A stretch of DNA of 5,766 bases from contig CANMSW010000155.1 in the NCBI GenBank assembly GCA_947500275.1, positions 1-5,766 of the forward strand. The letters are read 5' to 3'. Below are positions 1 through 4,886 of this stretch, one piece after another (the first letter of the stretch is position 1; every line of letters starts with the position of its first letter). Source of the DNA: Bacteriovoracaceae bacterium. GTDB taxonomy: Bacteria; Bdellovibrionota; UBA1018. The notes beneath the pieces were generated by a model that worked only from the letters and a program-made list of their open reading frames with translations, had not been told where the DNA came from and searched no databases. Both the position numbers and the translations under genes were made by a program.

Positions 1-64
1 AGGCAATCAAGAATCCATAAGTGTGAATCGTTAGGGGTCCGAGATGAAAAAGTACTGGATGCAT
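1..64 (-). CDS. lgt: Prolipoprotein diacylglyceryl transferase, N-terminal fragment (runs off left edge)
   Basis: Seen: an ATG at 64-62 opens a frame of 21 codons that is still open at position 1. It encodes MHPVLFHLGPLTIHTYGFLI and one more residue. This is the characteristic N-terminus of Lgt (Met-His-Pro-(I/V)-(L/I)-F-x-(I/L)-G-P-(L/I)-x-(I/L)-x-x-Y-G), entering the first membrane helix. A strong Shine-Dalgarno (GGGAGGG, 78-72) sits 7 nt before the ATG. Known: Lgt is an inner-membrane enzyme that moves diacylglyceryl from phosphatidylglycerol to the lipobox cysteine of prolipoproteins, the step before LspA cleavage. Context: the start lies 40 nt after the lspA stop on the same strand, so the two are probably one transcript. 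The HGGL motif and catalytic residues are outside the window. Only about 8% of the usual 260-290 aa protein is visible, but the N-terminal signature and neighbour make the call firm. Confidence 0.9.
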   Translation of the reverse strand, partial: MHPVLFHLGPLTIHTYGFLIA

Positions 65-71
65 AGGCGGT

Positions 72-78
72 CCCTCCC
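72..78 (-). promoter_or_regulatory. Ribosome binding site of lgt
   Basis: The minus strand reads GGGAGGG followed by a 7-nt spacer and ATG at 64. It is one of the strongest Shine-Dalgarno matches in the window. It fixes the lgt start, which matters because so little of the gene is visible. Confidence 0.75.
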
Positions 79-104
79 TGAGACCTCTTCCTACAGAAAT
101 CTCT

Positions 105-680
105 TTAGGCTGCTGGGCCGCTTTTGGCTTCGGACCCCAAGGTGTCAGGGTTCTTAATCATCTCGATCATGAGAAGTGCGACTCCAACCGTGATTGCTGA
201 GTCCGCGACGTTGAAGGCTGGAAACTGACCAATGGACTGATTGTAAAACAAAAGGAAATCGACCACGAACCCGTAAACCAATCGATCAATTAAGTTCCCC
301 AGTGCCCCGGATAAAACCAGCGCCAACGAAAAAGCTGTGAGTGATTGATAATTCGGTAGCTTCTTAATCAACCAACCGATGGCAGCGAGTGCCACGAGCG
401 GTATCGCGATGAAGAACGGAACGCGGAATGCCGGATCTGCTTGGGCCAGGACCCCGAAGGCAGCGCCCGTGTTACGCACATAAGTCAGGCTAAAAAACCC
501 ATCCACCACCGACGATGATTCATAGAGTGCAAAGTGAGTGTGGACATAAAACTTAGTCCATTGATCCAAAACGAGGACCAACGGAATCACGAGCCCCGAC
601 AGAGTATATTTATGAAGCATCCAAGATTTTTTTGATCCATTTTTACTCTCAGCGTTCGTGTTCACCATGATGGCCCCCAA
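105..680 (-). CDS. lspA: Lipoprotein signal peptidase (signal peptidase II)
   Basis: Role (family knowledge): an inner-membrane aspartyl protease that removes the signal peptide from diacylglyceryl-modified prolipoproteins. Seen, numbering from the TTG at 680: DQWTK at 39-43, RNTGAAFG at 69-76, GNLIDR at 128-133, VVDF at 139-142 and FNVADSA at 156-162. The catalytic aspartates are D141 and D160, 19 residues apart as in the D124/D143 pair of characterised LspA. N129, D132, R133 and N157 also align. Four hydrophobic segments lie near 27-45, 87-105, 115-131 and 158-174. Start: either TTG at 680 (AAAGGGG 7 nt upstream; 191 aa) or ATG at 668 (GGGGG 5 nt upstream; 187 aa). I cannot decide; both give a polar N-terminal extension compared with the usual ~160-170 aa. 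The gene overlaps the end of the nucleotidyltransferase gene by 7 or 19 nt and precedes lgt. Confidence 0.96.
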   Translation of the reverse strand: MGAIMVNTNAESKNGSKKSWMLHKYTLSGLVIPLVLVLDQWTKFYVHTHFALYESSSVVDGFFSLTYVRNTGAAFGVLAQADPAFRVPFFIAIPLVALAAIGWLIKKLPNYQSLTAFSLALVLSGALGNLIDRLVYGFVVDFLLFYNQSIGQFPAFNVADSAITVGVALLMIEMIKNPDTLGSEAKSGPAA

Positions 681-1234
681 AGTTGAACCCCTTTCGAAAG
701 TTTGACTGCAAGTCCAGGATCACGTTGTTCGATCTCTTCATAAGCGCTTTCGCTGAAGATCACGACTTCGATATCACGCCCCAGAGGAAAGCTTTCTGCG
801 ATCCGATTAATCTCTGCAGAATTCTCGCCCGTGACAAACAGGTCAAAATCGCTATCAGTTCTGTTTTTTCCGGTTCCGCGGCTTCCAAACAAAATGCCGC
901 GGCGGCAAAGCGGCTCAAGTAACGGCCTTAGTCCTTCAAGATCCATGACCGACGAGAGTGCCTTCAAAGAAGGGATCGCATAGTGCTCATTCACCAATCT
1001 CACGGAACGGCGGTTATCCAAGAACTCGACCATTCCTAACTGTTCAAGCTCAAGGAGTACTTTGAGTTGGCCTTCTGCTCCGCCGATGCCACGAATGTTT
1101 TTCACTTTCGAGGACAAGACCCTTAAATTAAATGGGGTCGTCGGCTCAGTTAACAAGAATCGGAGCAACTGTTGGGGCGGCGAGCTGAACAAAAAATGAT
1201 CTAAGGTTGGAACTACTTTTTTGCTTCGGGCCAT
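662..1234 (-). CDS. Winged-helix protein with MNT-type nucleotidyltransferase domain
   Basis: 190 aa, ATG at 1234 with AGGTG 4 nt upstream. Seen: residues ~18-88 look like a winged-helix domain (QQLLRFLL, then a helix-rich stretch with LLELEQLGMVEFL and the wing-like NRRSVRLV). Residues ~110-182 carry the polymerase-beta-like nucleotidyltransferase signature: FGSRGTG at 116-122, then DSDFDLF at 127-133. The metal-binding aspartates would be D129 and D131, and a third acidic residue is D154 in RDIEVVIF. Known: such minimal NTases (MNT family) transfer nucleotides to proteins or small molecules, and many work with a HEPN partner as toxin-antitoxin pairs. No HEPN-like gene is visible here. The start overlaps the GAF gene by 22 nt and the end overlaps lspA, so it is locked into this operon. 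The substrate is unknown. The fold call is fairly secure; a DNA-binding or regulatory role is inferred. Confidence 0.8.
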   Translation of the reverse strand: MARSKKVVPTLDHFLFSSPPQQLLRFLLTEPTTPFNLRVLSSKVKNIRGIGGAEGQLKVLLELEQLGMVEFLDNRRSVRLVNEHYAIPSLKALSSVMDLEGLRPLLEPLCRRGILFGSRGTGKNRTDSDFDLFVTGENSAEINRIAESFPLGRDIEVVIFSESAYEEIEQRDPGLAVKLSKGVQLWGPSW

Positions 1235-1680
1235 CGTTCACCTAGTTCTTTTGCAATGGTTTGAACGGCCTGAACCTCTGCCTCACCAAACGCATTGAGA
1301 GTATGACTATCGATATCGATCTGTCCCAAGATCTGGCCAGATCGGTCCCGAATCAAGACTACCAATTCGGAACGAGTCTCGAGACTGCAAGACAAGTAAT
1401 TTCCACGAGCTGATACATCCGGCACATTCTGATCCCGATTCTCGGCAACCGCGGTTCCACAGACTCCTTTTCCGACTGGGATTCGAGTGTGATCGGAGAC
1501 CGCTCCTAGGTAGGGACCCAATTCGAGCATATCCCCATTCAGAATATAAATACCTACCCAGTTGAACCGCGGAGAGAGGCTCGCCACATAGCGAACCGCT
1601 GAGCCAAGGGGAGAAAGAGGATCGAACCAGACGGGCTCAGGCCAATAGGGTTGGGGCATAGTGTGGAAAACATACCCCAA
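1213..1680 (-). CDS. GAF-domain protein, free methionine-R-sulfoxide reductase-like
   Basis: 155 aa from TTG at 1680 (AAGGG 7 nt upstream); an in-frame ATG at 1659 without a clear Shine-Dalgarno is the alternative. Seen: one GAF domain at ~38-150 with the fRMsr/YebR pattern: NWVGIYIL (40-47), LELGPYLG (52-59), RIPVGKGVCGTAVAE (66-80), a second cysteine in NYLSCS (94-99), SELVVLI (104-110), and GQIDIDS (119-125). Known: fRMsr reduces free methionine-R-sulfoxide. E. coli YebR has three conserved cysteines (84, 94, 118). This protein keeps the equivalents of the second (C74) and third (C98), while the first is replaced (VSDHTRIP, 61-68). It may be an active two-cysteine variant or a related GAF protein with another ligand. 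It is cytosolic, with no signal or membrane segment. It lies 27 bp after the transporter gene and overlaps the nucleotidyltransferase gene by 22 nt. Confidence 0.85.
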   Translation of the reverse strand: MGYVFHTMPQPYWPEPVWFDPLSPLGSAVRYVASLSPRFNWVGIYILNGDMLELGPYLGAVSDHTRIPVGKGVCGTAVAENRDQNVPDVSARGNYLSCSLETRSELVVLIRDRSGQILGQIDIDSHTLNAFGEAEVQAVQTIAKELGERWPEAKK

Positions 1681-1707
1681 TGCTGAACCCTTGCACCAGT
1701 GCGGAGG

Positions 1708-2688
1708 TCATTGGTTGATCAGCGGGAGGCTCGTTTGAGTCGTTTTTTTTCTACCAAAAGGCCAAGGAGCTCCCAGTTGGGCTACCCCAAAGGCCATAAT
1801 CAGGACCCCCAAGGTTTGAATGGGCCGGAGAACCTCACCAAAAAACCACCAACCAGCGGCCGCCATAAAGCCGGCATTCATGAGGCTCATCGAGCTGACG
1901 ATTGGGGCCTGCGCGTAACGGTAGGCGAGAGTCATCGCGAATTGCCCAAGCGTGGCAAAGAGGCCGAGAAACAGGAGTTGCAGCCATAAACTCGGATGCT
2001 CCTGAAGGCGGGGGAGCCAAGTGGAGGTCTCGATCAAAAACCAGGGCAATGAAAGGAGGGTCGCCATGGCCGTAAACCAGAGGACGATGACTTCAGTTGG
2101 CTGCTCGGAAGTGGCTCGCCTCACTGCCAGAAAAGCGATCGCCCCAAAAGCGGCGCCGGTCAATCCGACTGCAATCGCTGTCCAGGACCATAGGCCTTGA
2201 TGGAGCGCAACGAGACCTAGCTCAGACGGCATGAGGACTAGGATCAGACCCGAAAAGGACACGGCAATCAGCCCTAAAGCGCGTGGCTGCGTCGCTTGTC
2301 TCAGAAAGAGCCTTGAGAAAAGAATGACGAAAACCGGGGAGCACCAGTTTAGCAGCGAGGCCACGGGCAGGGGCAAATGGGCGAGCCCATAAAAAAGGCA
2401 CGTCAGCCCCAGAAATCCTGCAATTCCTCGAAGGGCTAAAATTCTTTTCGTAGTCTTAGGCCACGGATTTCGTTTTCGCCCGTAGACAATGGCGAGAGCG
2501 ACAACCGCATTGACGAGCGATCTCGAGAAAACCAGGGCACTCGCTCCGAGTCCGAACCCTGAAAGGCGCTTCACGAGGACCGACATCCCCGTGAAACCGA
2601 GCCCACTCACCACCATCCAAATGAGCGCCCGGAGCGGCTGATCGAAACTCACTTCGCCAGACTTTCCTGTTCCGGTGGCGATCTTCAT
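1708..2688 (-). CDS. EamA/DMT-superfamily transporter (ten predicted membrane helices)
   Basis: 326 aa inner-membrane protein made of two EamA repeats. Seen: about ten hydrophobic segments, near residues 20-40, 50-70, 85-103, 108-127, 138-155, 166-190, 198-219, 234-256, 260-283 and 290-308. The end of each repeat has the EamA signature: PLPVASLLNWCSPVFVILFS (106-125) followed by RLFLR, and APIVSSMSLMNAGFMAAAGW (261-280) followed by WFFGEVL. The C-terminus ends in a short basic tail. Known: the family includes exporters of amino acids, purines and other metabolites (RhaT, YdcZ and RarD relatives), and the substrate cannot be read from sequence. Start: the ATG at 2688 lacks a Shine-Dalgarno (the 12 preceding bases are AACCCTCCGACT). 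It lies only 12 bp after the stop of the upstream gene, which suggests translation by re-initiation. The GAF gene follows after 27 bp. Confidence 0.92.
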   Translation of the reverse strand: MKIATGTGKSGEVSFDQPLRALIWMVVSGLGFTGMSVLVKRLSGFGLGASALVFSRSLVNAVVALAIVYGRKRNPWPKTTKRILALRGIAGFLGLTCLFYGLAHLPLPVASLLNWCSPVFVILFSRLFLRQATQPRALGLIAVSFSGLILVLMPSELGLVALHQGLWSWTAIAVGLTGAAFGAIAFLAVRRATSEQPTEVIVLWFTAMATLLSLPWFLIETSTWLPRLQEHPSLWLQLLFLGLFATLGQFAMTLAYRYAQAPIVSSMSLMNAGFMAAAGWWFFGEVLRPIQTLGVLIMAFGVAQLGAPWPFGRKKTTQTSLPLINQ

Positions 2689-2700
2689 AGTCGGAGGGTT

Positions 2701-3288
2701 TTACTCACGACTCGAGTCGGTCCGGCGATATCTCACTTGTGTTTCAGCCATCAAGGTATCCCCCTGCCAGGCTTTTTCGATATAACGCGTTTCGTCGGGC
2801 GAGACGAACTCAGTCCGGGAATCCACGCGGTAGGGTGGATTGCCCCCCAGTCGCTGGGTCACGACAAAAACCTGCTGCGCGAAAACCCCCTCGGCAGAAG
2901 GACGCGGCACGGCGTCTCCCGTACCGTAGCCCAGGTCGTAAAACCGCGGGCCACTCGTTTCAGCGGGCTTATTTTTCGCGCGAATCCAGTAGAGACGGAC
3001 GTACTCTTTGGGCTCGGTTGGGTCAGCAATCGGATTGCTTGGCTTTTCGACGACATAATTACGGGAAAGCAGGCGACCGTCGGGTAGGATTTTCGAGTGA
3101 ACTTCGGCATCAAAAAGAGTGGTCGTGTTGGACAGCGGAAATTTTCGAATCCCTTCACCGGCCCAATTGCCGACCATTTGATCAAAAAGGGGATCCGCGT
3201 CCGCTTGCACCGTGGCCGCGTCCAAAGCGTTACCGAAATAAATTCCAAAAAAGAGCGCCCCAACGAGCGCAATCAAACGGGTTTGCAT
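2701..3288 (-). CDS. Predicted secreted small protein, possible lipocalin/DUF1579-like barrel
   Basis: 195 aa, apparently the first gene of the minus-strand operon. Seen: an N-terminal signal peptide (MQTR, hydrophobic 5-19, likely signal peptidase I cleavage after VQA at residue 29), so it should be periplasmic or secreted. There is no lipobox. The mature part starts with DPLFDQMVGNWAGEGIRKF (32-50). The GxWxGEG pattern recalls the first strand of small beta-barrel families (DUF1579, nitrobindin/lipocalin-like). Alternating strand-like segments follow: GRLLSRNYVVE (71-81), EYVRLYWIR (95-103), AQQVFVVTQRL (137-147), TRYIEKAWQG (167-176), MAETQVRYRR (180-189). No catalytic motif is recognised. 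Start: the ATG at 3288 has no Shine-Dalgarno (GTGGCCCC precedes it), so a leaderless or weakly translated mRNA is possible. Family assignment is tentative; that this is a real exported protein is much more certain. Confidence 0.75.
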   Translation of the reverse strand: MQTRLIALVGALFFGIYFGNALDAATVQADADPLFDQMVGNWAGEGIRKFPLSNTTTLFDAEVHSKILPDGRLLSRNYVVEKPSNPIADPTEPKEYVRLYWIRAKNKPAETSGPRFYDLGYGTGDAVPRPSAEGVFAQQVFVVTQRLGGNPPYRVDSRTEFVSPDETRYIEKAWQGDTLMAETQVRYRRTDSSRE

Positions 3289-3296
3289 GGGGCCAC

Positions 3297-3325
3297 GAAC
3301 TAGCCTCTTCGGCGCATTTGGTCAA
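3297..3325 (-). promoter_or_regulatory. Candidate promoter of the minus-strand operon
   Basis: On the minus strand, TTGACC (3325-3320, five of six bases of the sigma70 -35 consensus) is followed after 17 nt by TAGTTC (3302-3297), a poor -10. Transcription would begin about at the ATG at 3288. The good -35 and the position favour it; the weak -10 argues against it. Confidence 0.25.
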
Positions 3326-3406
3326 TTCTTCCCGCCTGTGGGTGGGCGCTTCAATTTGCATCTTCTTCCTTTGGCCGATCGGCTTGCGGATTATCAGACT
3401 TTGCTC

Positions 3407-3411
3407 GGAGG
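3407..3411 (+). promoter_or_regulatory. Ribosome binding site that sets the lipoprotein start
   Basis: GGAGG lies 5 nt before the ATG at 3417. The reading frame is open back to 2739, antisense to another gene, so this site together with the signal peptide that begins at 3417 decides the true start. Confidence 0.8.
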
Positions 3412-3416
3412 ACCAG

Positions 3417-4232
3417 ATGATCAGACCCTTTTCCCAATCCCGTTTCCCGTTTTACTCAGCGGCTACCCTTCTTCTGCTTTTGTTAGTGGGCGCTTGCGCG
3501 AAGGTAGAGAGCGAGTCCGCCGAGCAGACCCAGGACGAAGGGAGCGTCGCGGAGCTGGGCTACATTCCGGTCAACGGAACTGTCCTGATGGGTACTCAAT
3601 GCCCCTACGGCAGCATTCCGACTCCTGAGCCTGTGCTTTCTGCTCTCTGGGACTGTGAAGGCTCCGGGTTGAGCTCACTCGATCTCATACAGAGCCCATC
3701 ACCCCTGCTTTTTCAAGCAGACTGCACGAAACGAATGCTCACAGTTAGGATGCAGGAGAGAGGCATCGACCTGACCTGGCAAGTGCTCCCCGACGGGCGT
3801 TTCGTTATCCCTGTGGATAAATTGATCCCCCTGTCGGTGCAGGACGACGGCACAGGAATGGGACCTTGCGTAACTGATTCGAAGCTCGTGATTTCGGGCA
3901 CGCTGAATTGCGCCCAGCAGGATCGCCCGAGCATTCAGCTCGATCCCGTCTGGTATTTAAATGCTCCGATTGAGCCCCTACCGCAGCCGAGTCCGTCCGT
4001 GTCTCCTAGTCCGGCGCCGACGCCATCCCCTTCTGTGTCGCTAAGTCCGTCTCCGAGTCCATCGTCTAGCGCGAGCCCGGCACCGACTGAGAGTCCGTCG
4101 CCGGCACCCAGCCTTTTGTCGTCTGCGGCTTTGAATGGGTCGCTGAGACTAGACGCAGGATTCGCAAGGCGCTGTCAGTTCGCACCCACTTGCCTCCTGC
4201 ACACACCCCACCGTCTTCAACAATGTCAGTGA
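3417..4232 (+). CDS. Predicted lipoprotein with cysteine-containing domain and Ser/Pro-rich tail
   Basis: 271 aa, no recognised family. Seen: a lipoprotein signal peptide (basic MIRPFSQSR, hydrophobic 15-24, lipobox VGAC with the lipidated cysteine at 27). An acidic linker follows at ~31-47. A probably globular beta-rich part spans ~48-182, with cysteines 62, 80, 103, 151 and 165. It includes IDLTWQVLPDGRFVIPV (117-133). A low-complexity tail of Ser-Pro repeats runs at ~187-233. A Gly, Asn or Gln after the lipid cysteine often marks outer-membrane sorting; here it is Ala, so an outer-membrane location is likely but not certain. Lgt and LspA, encoded by the divergent operon, would process it. 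Odd: residues after ~245 (FARRCQFAPTC and on) do not look like natural protein, while the +1 frame continues for 49 codons to 4302. A frameshift, real or from sequencing, is possible. Start chosen from GGAGG and the signal peptide. Confidence 0.8.
   Translation: MIRPFSQSRFPFYSAATLLLLLLVGACAKVESESAEQTQDEGSVAELGYIPVNGTVLMGTQCPYGSIPTPEPVLSALWDCEGSGLSSLDLIQSPSPLLFQADCTKRMLTVRMQERGIDLTWQVLPDGRFVIPVDKLIPLSVQDDGTGMGPCVTDSKLVISGTLNCAQQDRPSIQLDPVWYLNAPIEPLPQPSPSVSPSPAPTPSPSVSLSPSPSPSSSASPAPTESPSPAPSLLSSAALNGSLRLDAGFARRCQFAPTCLLHTPHRLQQCQ
3975..4112 (+). repeat. Low-complexity Ser-Pro coding repeat
   Basis: Irregular reiteration of AGTCC, CCGTC, CCGGC and TCTCC units encodes about 45 residues of SPSP, SPAP and SPSV type. 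Copies are degenerate at the DNA level, so this is an amino-acid-level repeat rather than a clean microsatellite. It probably forms an extended spacer between the globular part and whatever follows. Confidence 0.8.
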
Positions 4233-4302
4233 TTCGAATCACGGAGTTGATGAGCAGGTGGAAAGGCCGTTGCTCGGCGCTTGGACCTGTGCTACCCGAT
4301 GA
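4153..4302 (+). pseudogene. Possible out-of-frame C-terminal continuation of the lipoprotein gene
   Basis: Directly after a TAG at 4150-4152, the +1 frame relative to the lipoprotein is open for 49 codons to a TGA at 4300-4302. It starts TQDSQGAVSSHPLASC and ends RPLLGAWTCATR. This composition (mixed polar and hydrophobic, two cysteines) is more protein-like than the annotated tail read over the same bases (Arg/Cys/His-rich). It has no start codon or ribosome site of its own, so if coding it would be the displaced end of the lipoprotein. The alternative is chance. Third-base composition does not separate the frames. Confidence 0.35.
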
Positions 4303-4320
4303 CTACTTGCCATTTATTGG

Positions 4321-4395
4321 TGGGGTATCGACAAGTGGTAAGTCAACGGATTTTGATTCCGTCATTCCTAGGTTCGAATCCTAGTACCCCAACCA
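4321..4395 (+). tRNA. tRNA-Gln (anticodon TTG), CCA encoded
   Basis: A full cloverleaf can be drawn. The acceptor stem is TGGGGTA (4321-4327) with TACCCCA (4385-4391), discriminator A 4392 and CCA 4393-4395. The D stem is GAC/GTC around AAGTGGTAA. The anticodon stem is ACGGA/TCCGT with loop TTTTGAT, giving anticodon TTG (reads CAA/CAG). The variable loop is CATTC. The T arm is CTAGG-TTCGAAT-CCTAG. The sequence closely resembles bacterial tRNA-Gln, including the weak first pair U-A that is typical of glutamine tRNA. It lies 88 bp after the lipoprotein stop with no terminator seen in between, and its own terminator starts 6 bp downstream. Confidence 0.97.
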
Positions 4396-4400
4396 AACAG

Positions 4401-4438
4401 AAAACCCCGATACGTAACCCGTATCGGGGTTTTTTTGT
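4401..4438. terminator. Bidirectional intrinsic terminator between tRNA-Gln and spoVG
   Basis: Perfect 9-bp stem CCCCGATAC (4405-4413) with GTATCGGGG (4421-4429) and a 7-nt loop, extended by AAAA/TTTT. On the plus strand it is followed by TTTTTTTGTTTTT, a strong U-tract ending the tRNA transcript. On the minus strand the exit reads TTTTCTGTTT, which should also stop spoVG transcription. Confidence 0.93.
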
Positions 4439-4476
4439 TTTTATTCGCGGTAACTCTAGGCCCTGGAGCCCAACTC

Positions 4477-4803
4477 TCAGCCGGACTCGGTCTCTGGATC
4501 GCTACCCTCGGCGTCATCCTCGGACCGAGAAGGCGCCTGTCCGCCATATTTGCGGATCTCTTCCAAATAAGCTTCTAGGACGCGCTTCTCCATAACAGTG
4601 CGGGTCTGCTGATTCAAAGGATGCGCAATGTCCTTATAGACGCCGTCCTTGCGCCGCTTGGAAGGCATTGCCACGAAAAGCCCTGTGACCCCACTGATCA
4701 CTTTGAGGTCCCGGACCACAAAACAGTTATCAAGAATGATTGTTATATAGGCTTTGAGCTTATCTTCATTGACTGGGAAGACCTTCACTTCGGTGATTTC
4801 CAT
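4477..4803 (-). CDS. spoVG: SpoVG family regulatory protein
   Basis: 108 aa, ATG at 4803 with GAGGAG 7 nt upstream. Seen: the whole SpoVG fold. MEITEVKVFPVNEDKLKAY (1-19) is the typical first strand pair, then DNCFVVRDLKVISG (25-38), GLFVAMPSKRR (41-51) and YKDIAHPLNQQTR (56-68). The last two stretches are the family hallmark. A helix (~69-86) and an acidic, disordered-looking tail (EDDAEGSDPETESG) follow. Known: SpoVG was named for a spore cortex phenotype in Bacillus, but it occurs widely in non-sporulating bacteria, where several members bind DNA or RNA and act as global regulators. The helix after the beta sheet and the basic KRR are the parts implicated in nucleic-acid binding. It is convergent with tRNA-Gln and shares its terminator. 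It lies downstream of clpB on the same strand, but a 219-bp gap with a hairpin suggests its own promoter. Confidence 0.96.
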   Translation of the reverse strand: MEITEVKVFPVNEDKLKAYITIILDNCFVVRDLKVISGVTGLFVAMPSKRRKDGVYKDIAHPLNQQTRTVMEKRVLEAYLEEIRKYGGQAPSRSEDDAEGSDPETESG

Positions 4804-4886
4804 GGCGTCGCTCCTCAGGATGTCGCTCGATCACACGATGGGGAGCACAGGCCTTCGACACACGAACTTCCCCATCACTACTCTAG

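Larger units (their letters stand above)
3289..3416. other. Divergent intergenic region
   Basis: These 128 bp separate the divergent starts of the secreted-protein gene (minus) and the lipoprotein gene (plus), so they should hold both promoters. Apart from the candidate listed for the minus strand and the Shine-Dalgarno of the lipoprotein gene, I see a short GC-rich hairpin-prone patch (GCCTGTGGGTGGGC) but no convincing plus-strand -35/-10 pair. Confidence 0.6.

Noticed and set aside
44..148. Plus-strand ORF of 34 codons beginning MKKYWMH
   Set aside because: It lies antisense to the lgt start and the end of lspA, lacks a Shine-Dalgarno, and its content is explained by the opposite-strand genes.
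662..1680. GAF plus nucleotidyltransferase pair considered as a toxin-antitoxin or defence module
   Set aside because: The overlap fits an operon, but the GAF protein matches the fRMsr type and not a HEPN or other toxin. There is no mobile-element context either.
1699..1989. Plus-strand ORF antisense to the transporter gene
   Set aside because: Its translation is highly charged and without structure, and it is the complement of two well-supported EamA helices.
2739..3416. Long plus-strand open frame upstream of and continuous with the lipoprotein gene
   Set aside because: It is antisense to the secreted-protein gene, is rich in Arg/Pro/Gln and has no signal or motif. The Shine-Dalgarno and signal peptide at 3407-3494 show that translation starts at 3417.
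4229..4242. 14-bp perfect palindrome GTGATTCGAATCAC, sharing TTCGAATC with the tRNA T-loop at 4373-4380, considered as an attachment site or operator
   Set aside because: A shared 8-mer is too short for an att repeat, no integrase or foreign segment is present, and one such palindrome is roughly expected by chance in this length.
4270..4318. Possible tRNA-Gln promoters (TTGGAC at 4281 or TTGCTC at 4270)
   Set aside because: Neither has an acceptable -10 at 16-18 bp spacing: TACTTG is a poor match, and TGCTAC is only 14 bp away.
4190..4384. Plus-strand frame of 64 codons running through the tRNA
   Set aside because: It begins at a TTG without a ribosome site and reads through most of tRNA-Gln. 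A coding region over a tRNA is very unlikely.
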